Assembly: GCA_951799405.1 (NCBI GenBank)
Contig: OX637342.1
Span: 4,526,001 to 4,590,000 of the forward strand
DNA length: 64,000 nt
Origin: Agapetus fuscipes
Lineage: Eukaryota > Arthropoda > Insecta > Trichoptera > Glossosomatidae
Direction: 5' to 3'
The position numbers were made by a program, and so were the translations under genes. The notes beneath the pieces are model-generated. The model worked only from the letters and a program-made list of their open reading frames with translations, made no database searches and was not told the origin of the DNA. This document shows positions 54,501-63,993 of the stretch, one piece after another. Numbering within the stretch: position 1 is the first letter of the stretch; every line of letters begins with the position of its first letter.

Positions 54501-57500
54501 ATTGATTCTTGTTGAATCATCAGCATTAAATAATATTGCATCAGTATTGCCTACAAGCAATTACAAAATAGTTCAATGCTCAACCAGCAAACCTTCCATT
54601 TTTAATTGTCCCTATTTCATGCGTTTAAATTCAACAACCATCGGAAACCATTTTGTGTTTCAGTTTTTGATAACAAGGTCTATTCAATCTTTAGAAGAAT
54701 TGAATACCTGCTCCTTGGTACAAAGGATGCCCTATTTTTTCTATAAAATAATTGGAGTAAGGTGGCCAGTTATCCTTGTGAGAATAAATAAGTTTTACCC
54801 GCTAATAGTATCTTTCTGTGGATAAAACGGTAAGAATTGTAATATTAAATGTATGAATGTGTTCAAAGAACTATAAATACTCACTCTTGGCAGTGTAATC
54901 TTGTATCATTCTCTGCTTCCTCAAACTCACAGCGTTCTTCCTCTAATATTTCATACCTCTGTTTAATAATATCCAGATCTGATTCTAAAATCTGCAACAC
55001 AACAAACATCAGTATTCACTCAAAGAAAGCGGGAAACACTCTAACCCTTTAAGCTTGTGTATTACTTACATCTATTTTTGCCTGTAAATCGACCTCCACT
55101 TGTAGCCTTTGCACCAATTTCTTCTCTTTTATATCATCCGAACTTTCATAAATCGAAATCTTATCTTCAAGTATGGCGATACGATTCTCGTAAAATGTCT
55201 TCTCCCTTCGTTTAGCATCAACTTTATCATTAACGACAACACTGTCGTTGCTCCTCTGTCTATTTTTAAAGCTCTTGTTCCGGATCGCTCCGGACTTCTC
55301 TAATTGTTCCCTTATTTGGTTCAGTCTTTGAACTTCGGTAGCGAGATCGCTTTCTGGCTCGTTGCAGATGCAATCGCACCAATCTGTCTGGGTGCCTTTG
55401 GTTTCCCAATCTGCCTCTTCAAATATTCCGCTCTCTTGAAGTCCAGACAGCAACTTTTTAGACTCTTCCTTGATGAGAATATTGACAAAATCTGGTTCGT
55501 CAAAGTCGGAAGACTTTTGCAGGTCAACTGCTTTTAGTGATGTTTGTGAGTATGGAGAAATAGTCGCGATTATCTTACTTGATCTATTTGTATTGTCAAC
55601 GTCATTTTTTACTATTTCTCCATTCGATACCCTCTTATTTTTTACCTGCAACAAAATACATTATTTTATAATCTTTGCCAAATAAGAACTTCACAGTTTA
55701 TGCAACAAAAAATATACAACAAGAAACTTCACTTGAAAATTCAGGCAAGGTATGTATTTTGGTATTTAAAAAAAAAACTGTATTTTGATGAGTATTTAAT
55801 AAACTTATAAAACTCCTTTCTAAATATTTGCAATAAAAACCCACATAGAAATTTGACTTTTTGAAATAATAAAAAATATCATTTTGTACTAAATATGTTT
55901 AAATATAGAATTCAAACAAAAGCGTCAAAATGCTTTCACAAAAAAATTGTAAAAGGAATAAATTTTCAAAATAACTAATAATAAAAGATTTATTTTCTGG
56001 TAGGTATAAACTAAAAACCTAACAAACATTTCAGCTCTGATGTAAATGAAGGTGAATTGACATAATATAAGACAACTTTACATAGCGCCGTTTAGTGGTA
56101 AAGCAACTTTATATAGCGCCGTTTAGTGGTAAAGCCACCCCAAACGCGCTTGACATAGACAATATTGTGTCGTCACCCGGGCAGGTTGATAGGGATAAGG
56201 AAAACAAATATTTTTTAATTGGTGATAAGGACCAGAGCCCCATACAAGTGTGATGTTTGCACGCCTAGGAAAAAGTACCAAATTCAAAAATGTTCAGACT
56301 TTAATGACTCAGTGGCTAAATTTGTTTTTTTTTTTTCAGTTGGCAAACTTAACTGGTTTATGTAGCTAGTGTCCTTAGCAACAAAGCTGGCAATATGTTA
56401 ATAAATTGTACATCCTGTAAGAGTTTTTTTCAATACTTTATTTAAAGCTTTTTCTAATGACAGCTACATTACCTTAGAATAATTATCAGATATATTTATG
56501 CTGAGAGCCTGCAGGTTCCACATCAGCTGCAAAACTTGCTCCAAACAACTTCTGTCTTCCTCCGAGTGGCTTTTCAAAAGCATCCTCTCCAATCTATCCC
56601 TCACGTCTCCATTTCTGTCTCCTCCGTCAAACACACTGTCAATATCTCTCAGATGCAGCGCGTCTATCTGACTTTTGTATAACGATGACGCAGGATTAAT
56701 TTCCAGGATCTCTGAAGGCGGGGTTGTCAGCACTCTGTGATTCCCCAGATTCGGGGAATTAGGACAGAGCGTGGGGGATTTGTAGCCGGAATCAGAGCGT
56801 CTTAGCTGCGGCGACACGGAATTCTTCAGGCGGTGCTCGGGTGATGTGCAACCAGAATCAGAATCTGTCAACTCTTCAATTGCATTCCGCTGTAAAAGAA
56901 TACATTAATGTAAGGATTTATACCTGACTTTATAATTGTATGTACTCTTATGAATATCTTTAAATGGCATCTTGACTTACCAAGATAAAACAAGAGCTCA
57001 GTAGGTTCATTAACCAACTGCCTTTTTTTCCTTGCGTTCTTCCTCCTTTTTTTTTTTAAAGAAAACTTATGGAACTAAACTAACAATTCACTTATTCATT
57101 TCTGCCAGCAAGAAACAGGTGTGGTCCTTATTATATATCTTAAAAATTATAGCACCCAGATATCTTAGAGGATCTTAGAATGTTTGATGAAACCAACATC
57201 TCTGGGTCAGACTGCATTAGGCAGGCGTCTTAAGCTGATCTCTTTTGTTTCATTTTTATTATAAAGTATATTTTCTCTAAGCATTTTTCAATAAGTACTT
57301 AAACTTAAACTATGTACAAACAATCATCCTTTTGGGCCTTTCATCTCAGGTCTTAGGTAAGTGATATTTTCATATGAAGTACTTACTTACAAGTAAATAA
57401 TCTGATTTACTATTCAAATACAGAAAGAAACATGAAAATAAAATATTCAAAAAACAGAATTTTAATCAAAAGACTTACGGCAAGTTTTTCATGGGAGAAA

Positions 57501-60500
57501 AGAGTTATCTGTCAAACAAAAAGTAAATATTTATCAATTTATTTGACGATGGAAAAACTGGGTAGGTACTTATAATGAAATTCTACAAGCATAGGAAGAA
57601 AATCAAACCAAAAACTCAAAACACCATACAAAAAATAAGGGTGAAGCTAAAATGTATTTGTACATAGATTTATATACAACAAGAGGGAAGGGTGCACTCT
57701 TACAAAAAAATAAAAAGCATGCATATGTTGTTAATTCAATGCCGCAAAACGGCTTTTATTAAGAGAATAATAAGTTGTACAAATGGTCCCAAAAACCAAA
57801 AATATTAATTAAAAAGAAACAACACAAAAAAGAACCCATCACAAATAAAACTAAGATAATTTTAAAAGAAATGAAATGTAACATGAAAATATCACTTAAC
57901 CTAAAAACTCCATGCATCAAACTTCTTCACTAAGAATAAAATGTGTTTGAAAGAATACTAGTTTCTCTAACAATATTCTGTTTTCTGACAAGCTTCTAAG
58001 TAATGTTAAGTTATTAGAAAAACATAAAGTTCTCTTCATAATAAATCTGTTTTATTCTTAGTCAATAGGTAATTATTAATTCATATTATCATTGATTCAT
58101 ATTCATCACAAAGAATAAAATAACATATTTTATATGTATCTAGGTAATAATAAAGAAATGCAATTTCTCATTATGTTGAAAGAGTTAAATAACTGCTTGC
58201 AAACATAATTCTATAAAGCCTAATCTAAGTTATTTTGGAAGTATTAAGTATTTTATCATTGATCTATTTGAAAATAATATTTCCATAAAAATAGTAAGAT
58301 ATAATGTTAAGTCAATAAAATATAGAAATAAAATTGTTAACAATACATTTCTTCAATGACAGCAAGATTAATTGACTTTTTAAATTACTTTTTTACAAAA
58401 ATAATGAAGTCACATTAACCTCGAATGCAGATTGGCATGCTTTCAATAACTTATTTTTTTCTCTCTCAAGCTATTGAGGAATACAAGCATATTCAGAGAC
58501 CTCACTTAGTGATTCTTGAGTGACAAAAGCATTACAAGTTTTTTTTTTAATCTCTGAGGTTTGTTAACTAATCTCAGAAGCACATTTCTTTTAGTATGTG
58601 CCAACATCTTTTAAATTATCAAACGCCAACCATTTGAGTAACTTTAGGAAATCACCTGATCACTCTGGGACATATATAAATGTAGGGCTTTGAAAATGCT
58701 AGATGACAATATGATGTTTACAACTCAATTTCTGCTTTTGATCAGTCACCATTTACAAAATGGTAAGGCCTGCGTTGATAGCTCTTTACAATACCTCATA
58801 CTTGGAAAATATACTAGTTTAAAACGTCAAACATTGATCACCAAAGATCTAACCTTTCATTGCTCCTGCGGTTTATGCCTTCTTTCACATCAAAATGTGT
58901 TAGCACAGTCACTAAATTTATAATGGCACCATAGAGTACACATTGTCGGTCTAAAGTTCTGTGACCATGATATTTTGATCTGGAACCTTCTCGCAAGAAT
59001 CAGAAGATATAACATTTCATCATTCCTTATTGGTTCATGACAAAATTAATAGTCACTATATTCCCAACACATCATGCACTACACATTGACATTCTACAAT
59101 TCCATGTACAGGAATATTATAATCTGGAATCTTCTCTCAGAATGATTCATTGTTCCTTATTAGTTTGACATGACTTCATCAAAATATGTTAGCACTAACA
59201 GTCACTACATTCCCAATAGCATCATGCAGTACACATTGTATTTCTACTGCTCTTATATCATGAATTTCTTAATCTGGAAGGTTACCTTCTTTCCGGTGTC
59301 CAAAGGTCTAACATACCAACATTCCTCATTGGTTCATGACTACACAAACAGTCACTACATTCCCAACAACGTCATGCACTACACATTGTCATTCTACAGT
59401 TCCGTGACCAGGAATTTTTTGATCTGAAAGGTTACCTTCTCGCTGGTGTCTTCCAGTTCGAGGCAGCGGAACTCCAGGAGGTCCGCCTGCTCCCGCAGGT
59501 CCTGAAGTTGCTCTTCCAGCTGGGCGGCGCGCTGCTGGGCACTGCGCTGACCAGCCGCCGACTATAGAATACGAAAGACAGAATTTAACAATTAAGTAGA
59601 TGATTATAATAATAGGTAAACATAATCAAATTCTCAACAGTTGACGCAATGCAAATGCAACTAAGCTACACGTATAGTGTAACTTCTTGCCGTGTTATCC
59701 CCAAAAGGTTTCGCATGTGGCGAGTGGAACCTATTTATTTTTACAGGTAAGGGGGGCGGCCTTACGCCAACCACCTCACTTGAAGTGAGGGTTTCCCAGC
59801 TCTCGAGGGGGCTGGTACTCATTTCTTGTGAAGGCCAAGTAAACCTTATCGGTATTTTATTTTGGGGTTTGAAATGAACAGCGAAATGGGAAATCATTAT
59901 TGACACCCTCAGTGGGATTCGAACCCGGGCTCACGACGTGGAATGCAAGCACTCTACCAATTGTGCTATCGATCGAGAGCTCTGTAAATGTATTTAAACC
60001 CATTGTTCACTATGAACTTGGAACAAATTGCATTAAAACTGTGACATCATACATCCAGGTTGTTAGAGAAAATGTAAACAAATGTTTATTTATTGATTGC
60101 CAAATGGTTGGACCAAAAAACGCGTGTTACGTTTACCGGCTGAGAAAAATATTATATTTTCAAATTTGTGCCTATTTCTGAGCTTTTTTTTTTGGACAAG
60201 TAATTCTTAAATGTAAGTAAAACAATGACTGTTATTAAACATTTATTTTGATTAAATATTTATTCTATTTATAGATGTCTCAAGTCTTTTGACCTCTCTG
60301 GATACGAAAAAAACTCCTTTGTTATGAAATTTGAAAAGCATAGGTAGTCATCTGTTGTCAAAGACAATAAAATATCCTTGGAATGTTTTCTAATAGATGG
60401 AACAAGAACAAGATGGCGTCAATATTGAATGGTCTAATAAAAAAACATTTAATTTTACATTAAATGTAAATTAATATTTAGATTTTGTACTTAGTCACTT

Positions 60501-61844
60501 AAATTAATTTTAGTAATTGGTGTTAGTTTACTTACTATACTAAGAGCTTTCTCAAGTTCTTGGATTTGCTTCTTTGCCATTTCAAGGACGGCTTCATCCA
60601 CCTCTCCTTGCAGACCATCATGTGATCGGAACTGAAATAGAAAATGTAGAAATTGTATTATTTTATTAAAAAGTCCAGTTTTATTTTTATCCAGCGCTGG
60701 GTAGGAAATTAGTAGTGTATGGAGATATATAAAAGCTTTCACACAGTTTTTCCGGTAATCCATAGACTATCCAGGCAGAACGTTGTGTCTGAAATGGCAT
60801 AAGATACCTATATGAGTCGTATAAATGCAAACGCCGTCAACTCCTTACATGCAAACGCCGTCAACTTTTGCTGGTTTTTGAATTTTTATAACTATGTTGT
60901 TATTCACATATAGTGTTTGTTTAATAAAAAATAATAATAATAATAATAAAAACTCCTTACATGCAAACGCCGTCAACTCCTTACGCGATTACTTTGAGAA
61001 AAATAAACATAAACTTGTAAAACGACAACACCAGTTGGAGATGACGGATTTTGTACGAAATCATACTTTTTATATCGCACACAGCAAATGATTTGTTACA
61101 CTGCGCAGAATCAAATTCAATCATTATCTCAAAAATCATAAATTTTGGAGATGACGGCGTTTGCAGTTATACGACGCATATATACCAAGCCCAGATGGCA
61201 GTACATGTGGCTGTTGCCGTGCACATAGCTTGTTAATCTCTTCGAAACAGTGTAATTGGTGAAATAAAATTTTCCTTACCCATAGATCTGGAGAAGGCTG
61301 TGGCGACAGTGAATTGGGAGCAGAAGAAACCGCTGAATCCACGTCTGACATTGTATCCTGAAAGAATGTTAACAAATCAATTAATAATTTATACTTAAAC
61401 AAAGCAACGTTACTTTTTTGTGTACGTCAGTTTCTTGTTCCTTGGCTTATAGGGACCACCCTATTATGTTAAAATTGTTTCACTATGCCAATGTCATTCC
61501 TGTTTCAGAGAATGGCTGCAATGAGTTTCAGGACTTAATCTTATATTATATGGGATTTAAATTAAGCGCCAACTTACACGTTTCTGCTTGTGCATGCACT
61601 AAATAAGAATAATAAAAATGAAAATATTGTCTTTTCAGTTAGATTTTAGATTGATTCAAAGTTGAATAAAGTTTATAAAATATCAGCAATGTGATTTTAA
61701 AATTTTAATTATTGTGGTTGTTCTTAATTATGAAGGTACAATGTTTATTTTCTTCAAAAATAAACATAAATAAATTGATTAATTTACCTTGTAAAGATTT
61801 TCTTTGCTCTGTCGTTGAGCCATCAGCTGCCTGTCTCTCCTTAG
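42091..61844 (-). CDS. Large multi-exon coiled-coil protein, 5' end outside window, about 2,675 aa visible
   Basis: At least 21 exons on the minus strand with consistent phases. N-proximal exons (61844-59436) encode heptad-rich segments (KKQIQELEKALSI, RAAQLEEQLQDLREQADLLEF). A Ser-rich region with TDSDSGCTSPEHRL and RRSDSGYKSP follows. Long coiled coils run from 55 to 50 kb. Next are Ser/Thr/Glu-rich segments with KSTQTD, KGTQTD and CCTQTN motifs, a PALPERKPKLPAR segment, and finally a basic tandem-repeat region and a C terminus with RPIPAPR. There is no signal peptide or TM segment, so a cytosolic scaffold, perhaps cytoskeletal, is likely. TQT motifs fit dynein light chain LC8 binding sites. 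I do not recognise a specific orthologue. The join between the last two exons is uncertain. Confidence 0.85.
42600..43340 (+). pseudogene. Degraded LINE-like relics in the last intron region
   Basis: Scattered plus-strand phrases (KVRLDQIV, CKRRKCM, KDVQKWKQIYRLFDTL) resemble the LINE tail at 17470-17790 but are broken by stops. Between them is an unclassified insert (gcgatcgccaaac ... ggaccaccactttggcaacc, 42971-43235). Confidence 0.35.
43661..46251 (-). CDS. Coiled-coil gene, large penultimate exon
   Basis: Acceptor aacttcag at 46252. The frame is open for 863 codons, including upstream LKTNTEPNEEETFVKYISYE. A Ser/Lys/Arg-rich repeat region (45540-45830) is followed by acidic Ser/Glu/Asp-rich sequence with CxC patches (GCHC, CKC, CMCCLC), and the end LDKMRAISNRKRNQIQ. 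The donor AA|gtaact at 43660 is phase 2; reading through meets TAA at 43657-43659. Confidence 0.8.
45540..45830 (-). repeat. 25-28-residue protein repeats in the coiled-coil gene
   Basis: The marker gttcaatg recurs at 45553, 45628, 45712 and 45796 (spacings 75, 84, 84 bp). The repeat unit is of the type SLN(D/S/G)EKISL(R)SK..., rich in Ser, Lys and Arg. A more distant copy of the motif lies near 46027 (SLNAEKVEIGS). Confidence 0.88.
46743..46808 (-). CDS. Coiled-coil gene exon (22 codons)
   Basis: ggattgcag|GTTTCA ... GAAGAG|gtaatt; encodes VSQSDVQYDTIKALKKAF and a few more, phase 0. Confidence 0.85.
47400..47468 (-). CDS. Coiled-coil gene exon (23 codons)
   Basis: tgtttacag|GAGCCT ... ATTCAG|gtaaat; encodes EPVAPEGRMDRNIQLKSVAD and KIQ, phase 0. 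Confidence 0.85.
47657..48712 (-). CDS. Coiled-coil gene exon (352 codons)
   Basis: Acceptor atttgtag at 48713, donor GAAAAG|gtgaag. Encodes a Lys/Glu/Ser-rich, probably disordered segment with loosely repeated 'PPKSKVSVMKSE'-type phrases (PKSKMTLTKSE, LPQKSEMSLRK). Confidence 0.88.
48869..49024 (-). CDS. Coiled-coil gene exon (52 codons)
   Basis: gatgtcgcag|TTGAGT ... AAAAG|gtgaaa; encodes LSRRTSELTSKSSKQVRAEV onward. Confidence 0.85.
49352..50272 (-). CDS. Coiled-coil gene exon (307 codons) with TQT motifs
   Basis: Acceptor caacag|GTACAC, donor AGACAG|gtaaga. Begins as coiled coil (EEKIQLLHEELSNKCKEAEQ), then EKSTQTD, a FSCDCCTQTN patch, the PALPERKPKLPAR segment, and SVSGIGSDKAE. Confidence 0.9.
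50496..50681 (-). CDS. Coiled-coil gene exon (62 codons)
   Basis: cctttgtag|AATGAG ... AAAGAG|gtaagc; pure heptad-type sequence (KQKVSSLKTELSKSLKDW). Confidence 0.88.
50774..50947 (-). CDS. Coiled-coil gene exon (58 codons)
   Basis: tttttcaag|GTGCAT ... CTGAAA|gtaagt; coiled coil (YKEVELEKIIEKLDRDSK). Confidence 0.88.
51192..51381. repeat. Long near-perfect inverted repeat (intronic foldback)
   Basis: Arms of about 78 bp (51192-51270 and 51301-51381) are complementary apart from a 4-bp indel, around a GC-richer centre (ggccaagaggccgaaaccgg). Likely a foldback/MITE-type insertion; end repeats and target duplication are unclear. Confidence 0.88.
51502..51777 (-). CDS. Coiled-coil gene exon (92 codons)
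   Basis: cccgcag|GACGAC ... CAAAAG|gtaaca; DDELKKKIQSLTGIINEQRQ and GDEMWAEMESTYKQKVKEFE. Confidence 0.9.
51880..52130 (+). mobile_element. SINE-B (5S-less) in intron
   Basis: cttcactgggttgaacagtt, ggtcaccaaaggtccatcca, cttacttgagaaatggc, then gattcccacaaaaataacgc. Confidence 0.8.
52145..52262 (+). mobile_element. SINE-B fragment, diverged
   Basis: ccagttaccaatgatggtct, aggtcaatccagctttatat, ctctggggtgtgattcacac, and atcatcctatta at the end. Confidence 0.65.
52451..52661 (-). CDS. Coiled-coil gene exon
   Basis: taattgcag|TTTGCT ... TCAGAT|gtgagt; begins one base into a codon. Coiled coil (KKDMAALEKTIMENGELLKK). Confidence 0.88.
52747..52895 (-). CDS. Coiled-coil gene exon
   Basis: ccttttcag|GCTGCT ... 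GAAAG|gtgagg; AAFHARFPDQVLPDDNESQT onward, ends phase 2, completing Ser with the next exon. Confidence 0.88.
53103..53575 (-). repeat. Family C repeat split by a MITE, intronic
   Basis: cctaatctaagctgcaaaga ... cacaaacagacacctgt, then resumes with gtaagttggcacttagctgc ... ccttccctgaaacaagggtg and ataccaacctataagtcaa. Confidence 0.85.
53182..53416. mobile_element. MITE with ~80-bp TIRs and TA target site
   Basis: Starts cccttagtacgagttgcaaa and ends with its complement (tttgcaactcgtactaaggg). Inward pairing extends to ggcagattttgggag. Flanked by TA at 53180-53181 and 53417-53418, consistent with a Tc1/mariner-type insertion. Length 235 bp; no ORF. Confidence 0.82.
53695..53760 (-). mobile_element. 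SINE-A head scrap
   Basis: agttctatcaactgagcttc with catcaatcgggc resembles the inverted SINE-A head. The B box is degraded. Confidence 0.4.
53813..54059 (-). CDS. Coiled-coil gene exon
   Basis: ttcttgtcag|ACTCGA ... TTTAAG|gtatgt; LEAEFELLSAKLRDMDEQRG and HVADLLRRLEDMEDAASAII. Confidence 0.9.
54110..54330 (-). pseudogene. LINE RT C-terminal relic, intronic
   Basis: The minus frame VKEILGVTRRWREAARDRES W.ILVWEAL matches the LINE C-terminal pattern W..AA.DR..WR.L.EA. Confidence 0.6.
54885..54991 (-). CDS. Coiled-coil gene exon
   Basis: tgttgcag|ATTTTA ... CAAGA|gtgagt; ILESDLDIIKQRYEILEEER, ends phase 2. Confidence 0.88.
55070..55645 (-). CDS. Coiled-coil gene exon (192 codons) with TQTD motif
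   Basis: tttgttgcag|GTAAAA ... ATAGAT|gtaagt; contains ETKGTQTDWCDCICNEPESD and the coiled coil EKTFYENRIAILEDKISIYE. Confidence 0.9.
56086..56148. repeat. 31-bp direct repeat, two copies
   Basis: atagcgccgtttagtggtaa occurs twice in tandem (56093 and 56124). Confidence 0.8.
56473..56889 (-). CDS. Coiled-coil gene exon (139 codons), Ser/Pro-rich
   Basis: tcttttacag|CGGAAT ... TCTAAG|gtaatg; TDSDSGCTSPEHRLK, LRRSDSGYKSPTLCP, then RDRLERMLLKSHSEEDRSCL. The DSG..SP repeats look like phosphorylation motifs (inference). Confidence 0.9.
57479..57508 (-). CDS. Coiled-coil gene 30-nt microexon
   Basis: tgtttgacag|ATAACT ... CTTGCC|gtaagt; encodes ITLFSHEKLA in phase 0. Good splice sites on both sides, but the size means it may be optional. 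Confidence 0.65.
57510..58960. other. Intron, AT-rich, no exon recognised
   Basis: No splice-bounded open segment found. The right part contains diverged blocks (atgtgttagcacagtcacta) related to the array at 58977. Confidence 0.5.
58977..59450 (-). repeat. 144-150-bp tandem array that includes the exon 3' splice end
   Basis: The markers gatctgg/aatctgg/gatctgaaagg occur at 58977, 59121, 59271 and 59421, with cattcccaacaacgtcatgc-like blocks between. The unit at 59271 keeps a donor-like end (GACACC...AAGAAG|gtaacc) parallel to the real one at 59436. The array therefore arose by tandem duplication of the exon end plus intron start, and has since diverged. Confidence 0.82.
59436..59561 (-). CDS. 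Coiled-coil gene exon (42 codons)
   Basis: attctatag|TCGGCG ... GAGAAG|gtaacc; SAAGQRSAQQRAAQLEEQLQ and LLEFRCLELEDTSEK. GC-rich compared with its surroundings. Its 3' end is repeated downstream in the intron. Confidence 0.9.
59655..59976 (-). mobile_element. SINE-A, full length, intronic
   Basis: Body and head as in 15083-15418. B box gggttcgaatcccac, A box gatagcacaattggtag (two changes). Confidence 0.9.
60536..60631 (-). CDS. Coiled-coil gene exon (32 codons)
   Basis: tctatttcag|TTCCGA ... AGTATA|gtaagt; FRSHDGLQGEVDEAVLEMAK. Confidence 0.88.
60835..61160. repeat. Short local repeats in intron
   Basis: acatgcaaacgccgtcaact occurs at 60848 and 60959, with a third, partial occurrence (aaatgcaaacgccgtcaact) at 60825. 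An (AAT)n run lies at 60929-60950. A small unclassified insertion is likely. Confidence 0.6.
61280..61357 (-). CDS. Coiled-coil gene exon (26 codons)
   Basis: attctttcag|GATACA ... CTATGG|gtaagg; DTMSDVDSAVSSAPNSLSPQ. Confidence 0.88.
61435..61640 (+). repeat. Family C repeat, diverged, intronic
   Basis: ttccttggcttatagggacc ... ttgtttcactatgccaatgt ... cttttcagttagattttaga. Confidence 0.75.
61788..61844 (-). CDS. Coiled-coil gene exon (19 codons), first certain exon
   Basis: cttttttcag|CTAAGG ... TACAAG|gtaaat; LRRDRQLMAQRQSKENLYK. Confidence 0.85.
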
Positions 61845-61904
61845 CTGAAAAAAGAAGAAAAAGAAGCATTGAATAAAGTCACGTTACGGTAGGAAAAATT
61901 AATA

Positions 61905-62100
61905 CAGATGGATCTGGAGAGAGCATAAAGACAGGATAGCTGACACCAGAATTGCCTCCATTGCTACAAATAAGATACTAGATAGAAAGACCACCAAAAA
62001 CATGAAAGGATAGCTGGTCCCAGCTTCCCAAGAGGATGGCACTTCCAAAGTAACACATCAGGAATGAAGCATAAAAGGAAAAAGAAGGAGAAGATTCATA
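61905..62100. repeat. Probable LINE C-terminal scrap
   Basis: gatggatctggagagagcat and the phrase DRKTTKNMK have the flavour of a LINE tail, but no diagnostic motif is present. Confidence 0.25.
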
Positions 62101-62189
62101 AAACCCCTGCTAGGTGATTTAAAAAAATAGATTTGTGAACAGGTATGCAATTCACCAACCTATTTTACCTGGCGGGATGTCTATAATCT

Positions 62190-62440
62190 ATACTCTTAGT
62201 TGCAGAGATATATATTAATATTTAAGGCTCTCAAATGCATACCCACAAACAAACACGTGTAGTTCGCGCTTACAAATGCTAAATGTGTACTTACAAATAA
62301 AATCCAAACCTCAAATGAACATGAGCCCTACAACTTTTGCCGACCTTCCCTGACACAGGGGTGACATTGGCAAACTGAACCTTTTTTTTCAGTATGGGTG
62401 GTCAGCCTCATACCAACCTGTAAGTCAAGGAATACAAATA
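62190..62440 (-). repeat. Family C repeat, inverted
   Basis: gttcgcgcttacaaatgcta, ccgaccttccctgacacagg, gtcagcctcataccaacctg. Confidence 0.88.
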
Positions 62441-62846
62441 ATAAATAAATATGTCTTCATGCAAAATAAGAAGCTTGATATCTGTTGAACCAGGGTCGAA
62501 GTTATGGTCAAAGGGTCAAGCGTGATTCGAACCAGGGTCATTCTGCTCCAAATACAAGAATAGCAACTTGACTCCCTCGGTAATAACTTTATAAATAATA
62601 TAGCATAAATTTATTTACGCATTAAGGGGCGATGGGTGAAAAATGGGTGGGAAACACTGATTTAAATAAAATGTATGTATGTATGTATGTTCCTTATGGA
62701 CTTGTAATCCGTTGTAAACATGTAAATTGTTATCGGAATGTTTCATGGAAGTTTGGTGCCGATCGAATCAAAAACAGTTCCCCATTCTTGATTTCCCAGC
62801 AACGCGGTCGGTCAACTCTGAAACTACTTTATAGAAGGAGACCATA

Positions 62847-63262
62847 ATAATAATAATAATATTAGGATGATTTATTTGGTGAGCGCTGTTTCACCTCAAG
62901 AGCCCTCTGCGAGCTTGGTCGTCGCTGTAGAAAGCGCCAATTCTCAAGCAAGACCCAGTTGTTGTAAGGTTGGATGGACCTTTCAGTGACCGGTCTTTGG
63001 TAAAGATTTATGAATTTTTCAACTCAGCGAAGAGCACATTCGAAATATAAATGGTATATTTCGTGTGCTCCGCCGGGATCCGAATCCACAACCTTCCATT
63101 TACGAGTCCGAAGTGTTGCCACTACGGACTACGGACCGGTCCAAGATGCCAACGACACGCGGTGTACCTGAGCGGTCACCCATCCAAGTACTGTCCGCGC
63201 CCAATGTTGCTTAACTTCGGTGATGTATGGAAACCGGTGCTTTCAACATGGCTAACGTCGTT
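62847..63262 (-). mobile_element. Compound 5S-tRNA SINE with TAA tail (copy 2)
   Basis: 5S-like head at 63262-63148 and the same altered tRNA boxes (ggattcggatcc) as copy 1. The SINE-B body follows, but the 3' end is different: cctcaagagccctctgcgag, gcgctcaccaaataaatcat, (TTA)n. Two copies with the same head-body junction show it is a real family and not an accident of insertion. Confidence 0.87.
63148..63262 (-). repeat. 5S rRNA-derived SINE head (copy 2)
   Basis: Reads ttaagcaacattgggcgcgg and ggatgggtgaccgctcagg in minus orientation. Joined to the tRNA-like part at the same point as 20188. Confidence 0.87.
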
Positions 63263-63512
63263 AACGATATTTACATCAAAGACTTTTGAGACCTTCGGGA
63301 TGGTTCTTTCATAATGAATAAATGCCCTTAATTTTAGTTTTAATTTTAATTTAACCAGACTGAGCCACAGCAACGTGTGGCAGGGTAGGGTACAGCTAGT
63401 TAGAGGTAAAACTAAAGAGGTAGAACTAAAAAATGTAGGTACTAAACAAAGCAATATGCAGACATACAAAAGCTTATCTATTTTGCTATATCTTGTAATT
63501 TGTCGTGTGTGT

Positions 63513-63778
63513 GTGTTCCTTGACTTATAGGTTGGTATGCGGCTGACCACCCATGCTGTAAAAATGGTTCACTTTGCCAATGTCACCCCTGTCTCAGGGA
63601 AGGACGGCAAGAGTTGCAGGGTGTATGTCCATTTGAGATTTGGTTTTTATGTTGTAGGTTCACATGAGGCATGTGCAAGCGCGAACTTGTACGTGTCTGG
63701 TTGTGAGAATGCATGTAATGTGAATCTCCAATGTAACATATCCTTGCAACTTAGATTAGATTAGATTAGATTAGATTG
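63513..63778 (+). repeat. Family C repeat, consensus-like
   Basis: gttccttgacttataggttg ... ggcatgtgcaagcgcgaact ... tccttgcaacttagatta plus (ATTAG)n. Confidence 0.9.
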
Positions 63779-63932
63779 TATAGTACCTTGATATTAAAGT
63801 AGGTACCAACATAAGTATAAAAGTTTCAAAATGTAATTCATACTCTTGTATTCAACTATCAGAATATCCTGTAGACATTTTTATAGCTAATAACATTTCA
63901 TAATACTTTTGTTGACTAACATTATTTTGTAC

Positions 63933-63993
63933 CTTGTTCTTAATCTGGCCTAGCCTATATATATTATAAAACACCTTTTTCATAACGTAACCC
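63933..63993 (-). CDS. Possible further upstream exon of the coiled-coil gene
   Basis: The minus strand reads aaaaacag then an open stretch GYVMKKVFYNIYRLGQIKNK to donor AACAAG|gtacaa at 63932. It would join in phase to LRRDRQ. It is short and near the window edge, so tentative. Confidence 0.35.

Noticed and set aside
63148..63262. Genuine 5S rRNA gene
   Set aside because: It continues without terminator into a tRNA-like SINE body, and the same junction occurs at 20188.
63750..63778. Telomere-like repeat (insect TTAGG)
   Set aside because: The unit is TTAGA/ATTAG and is the simple tail of family C copies.
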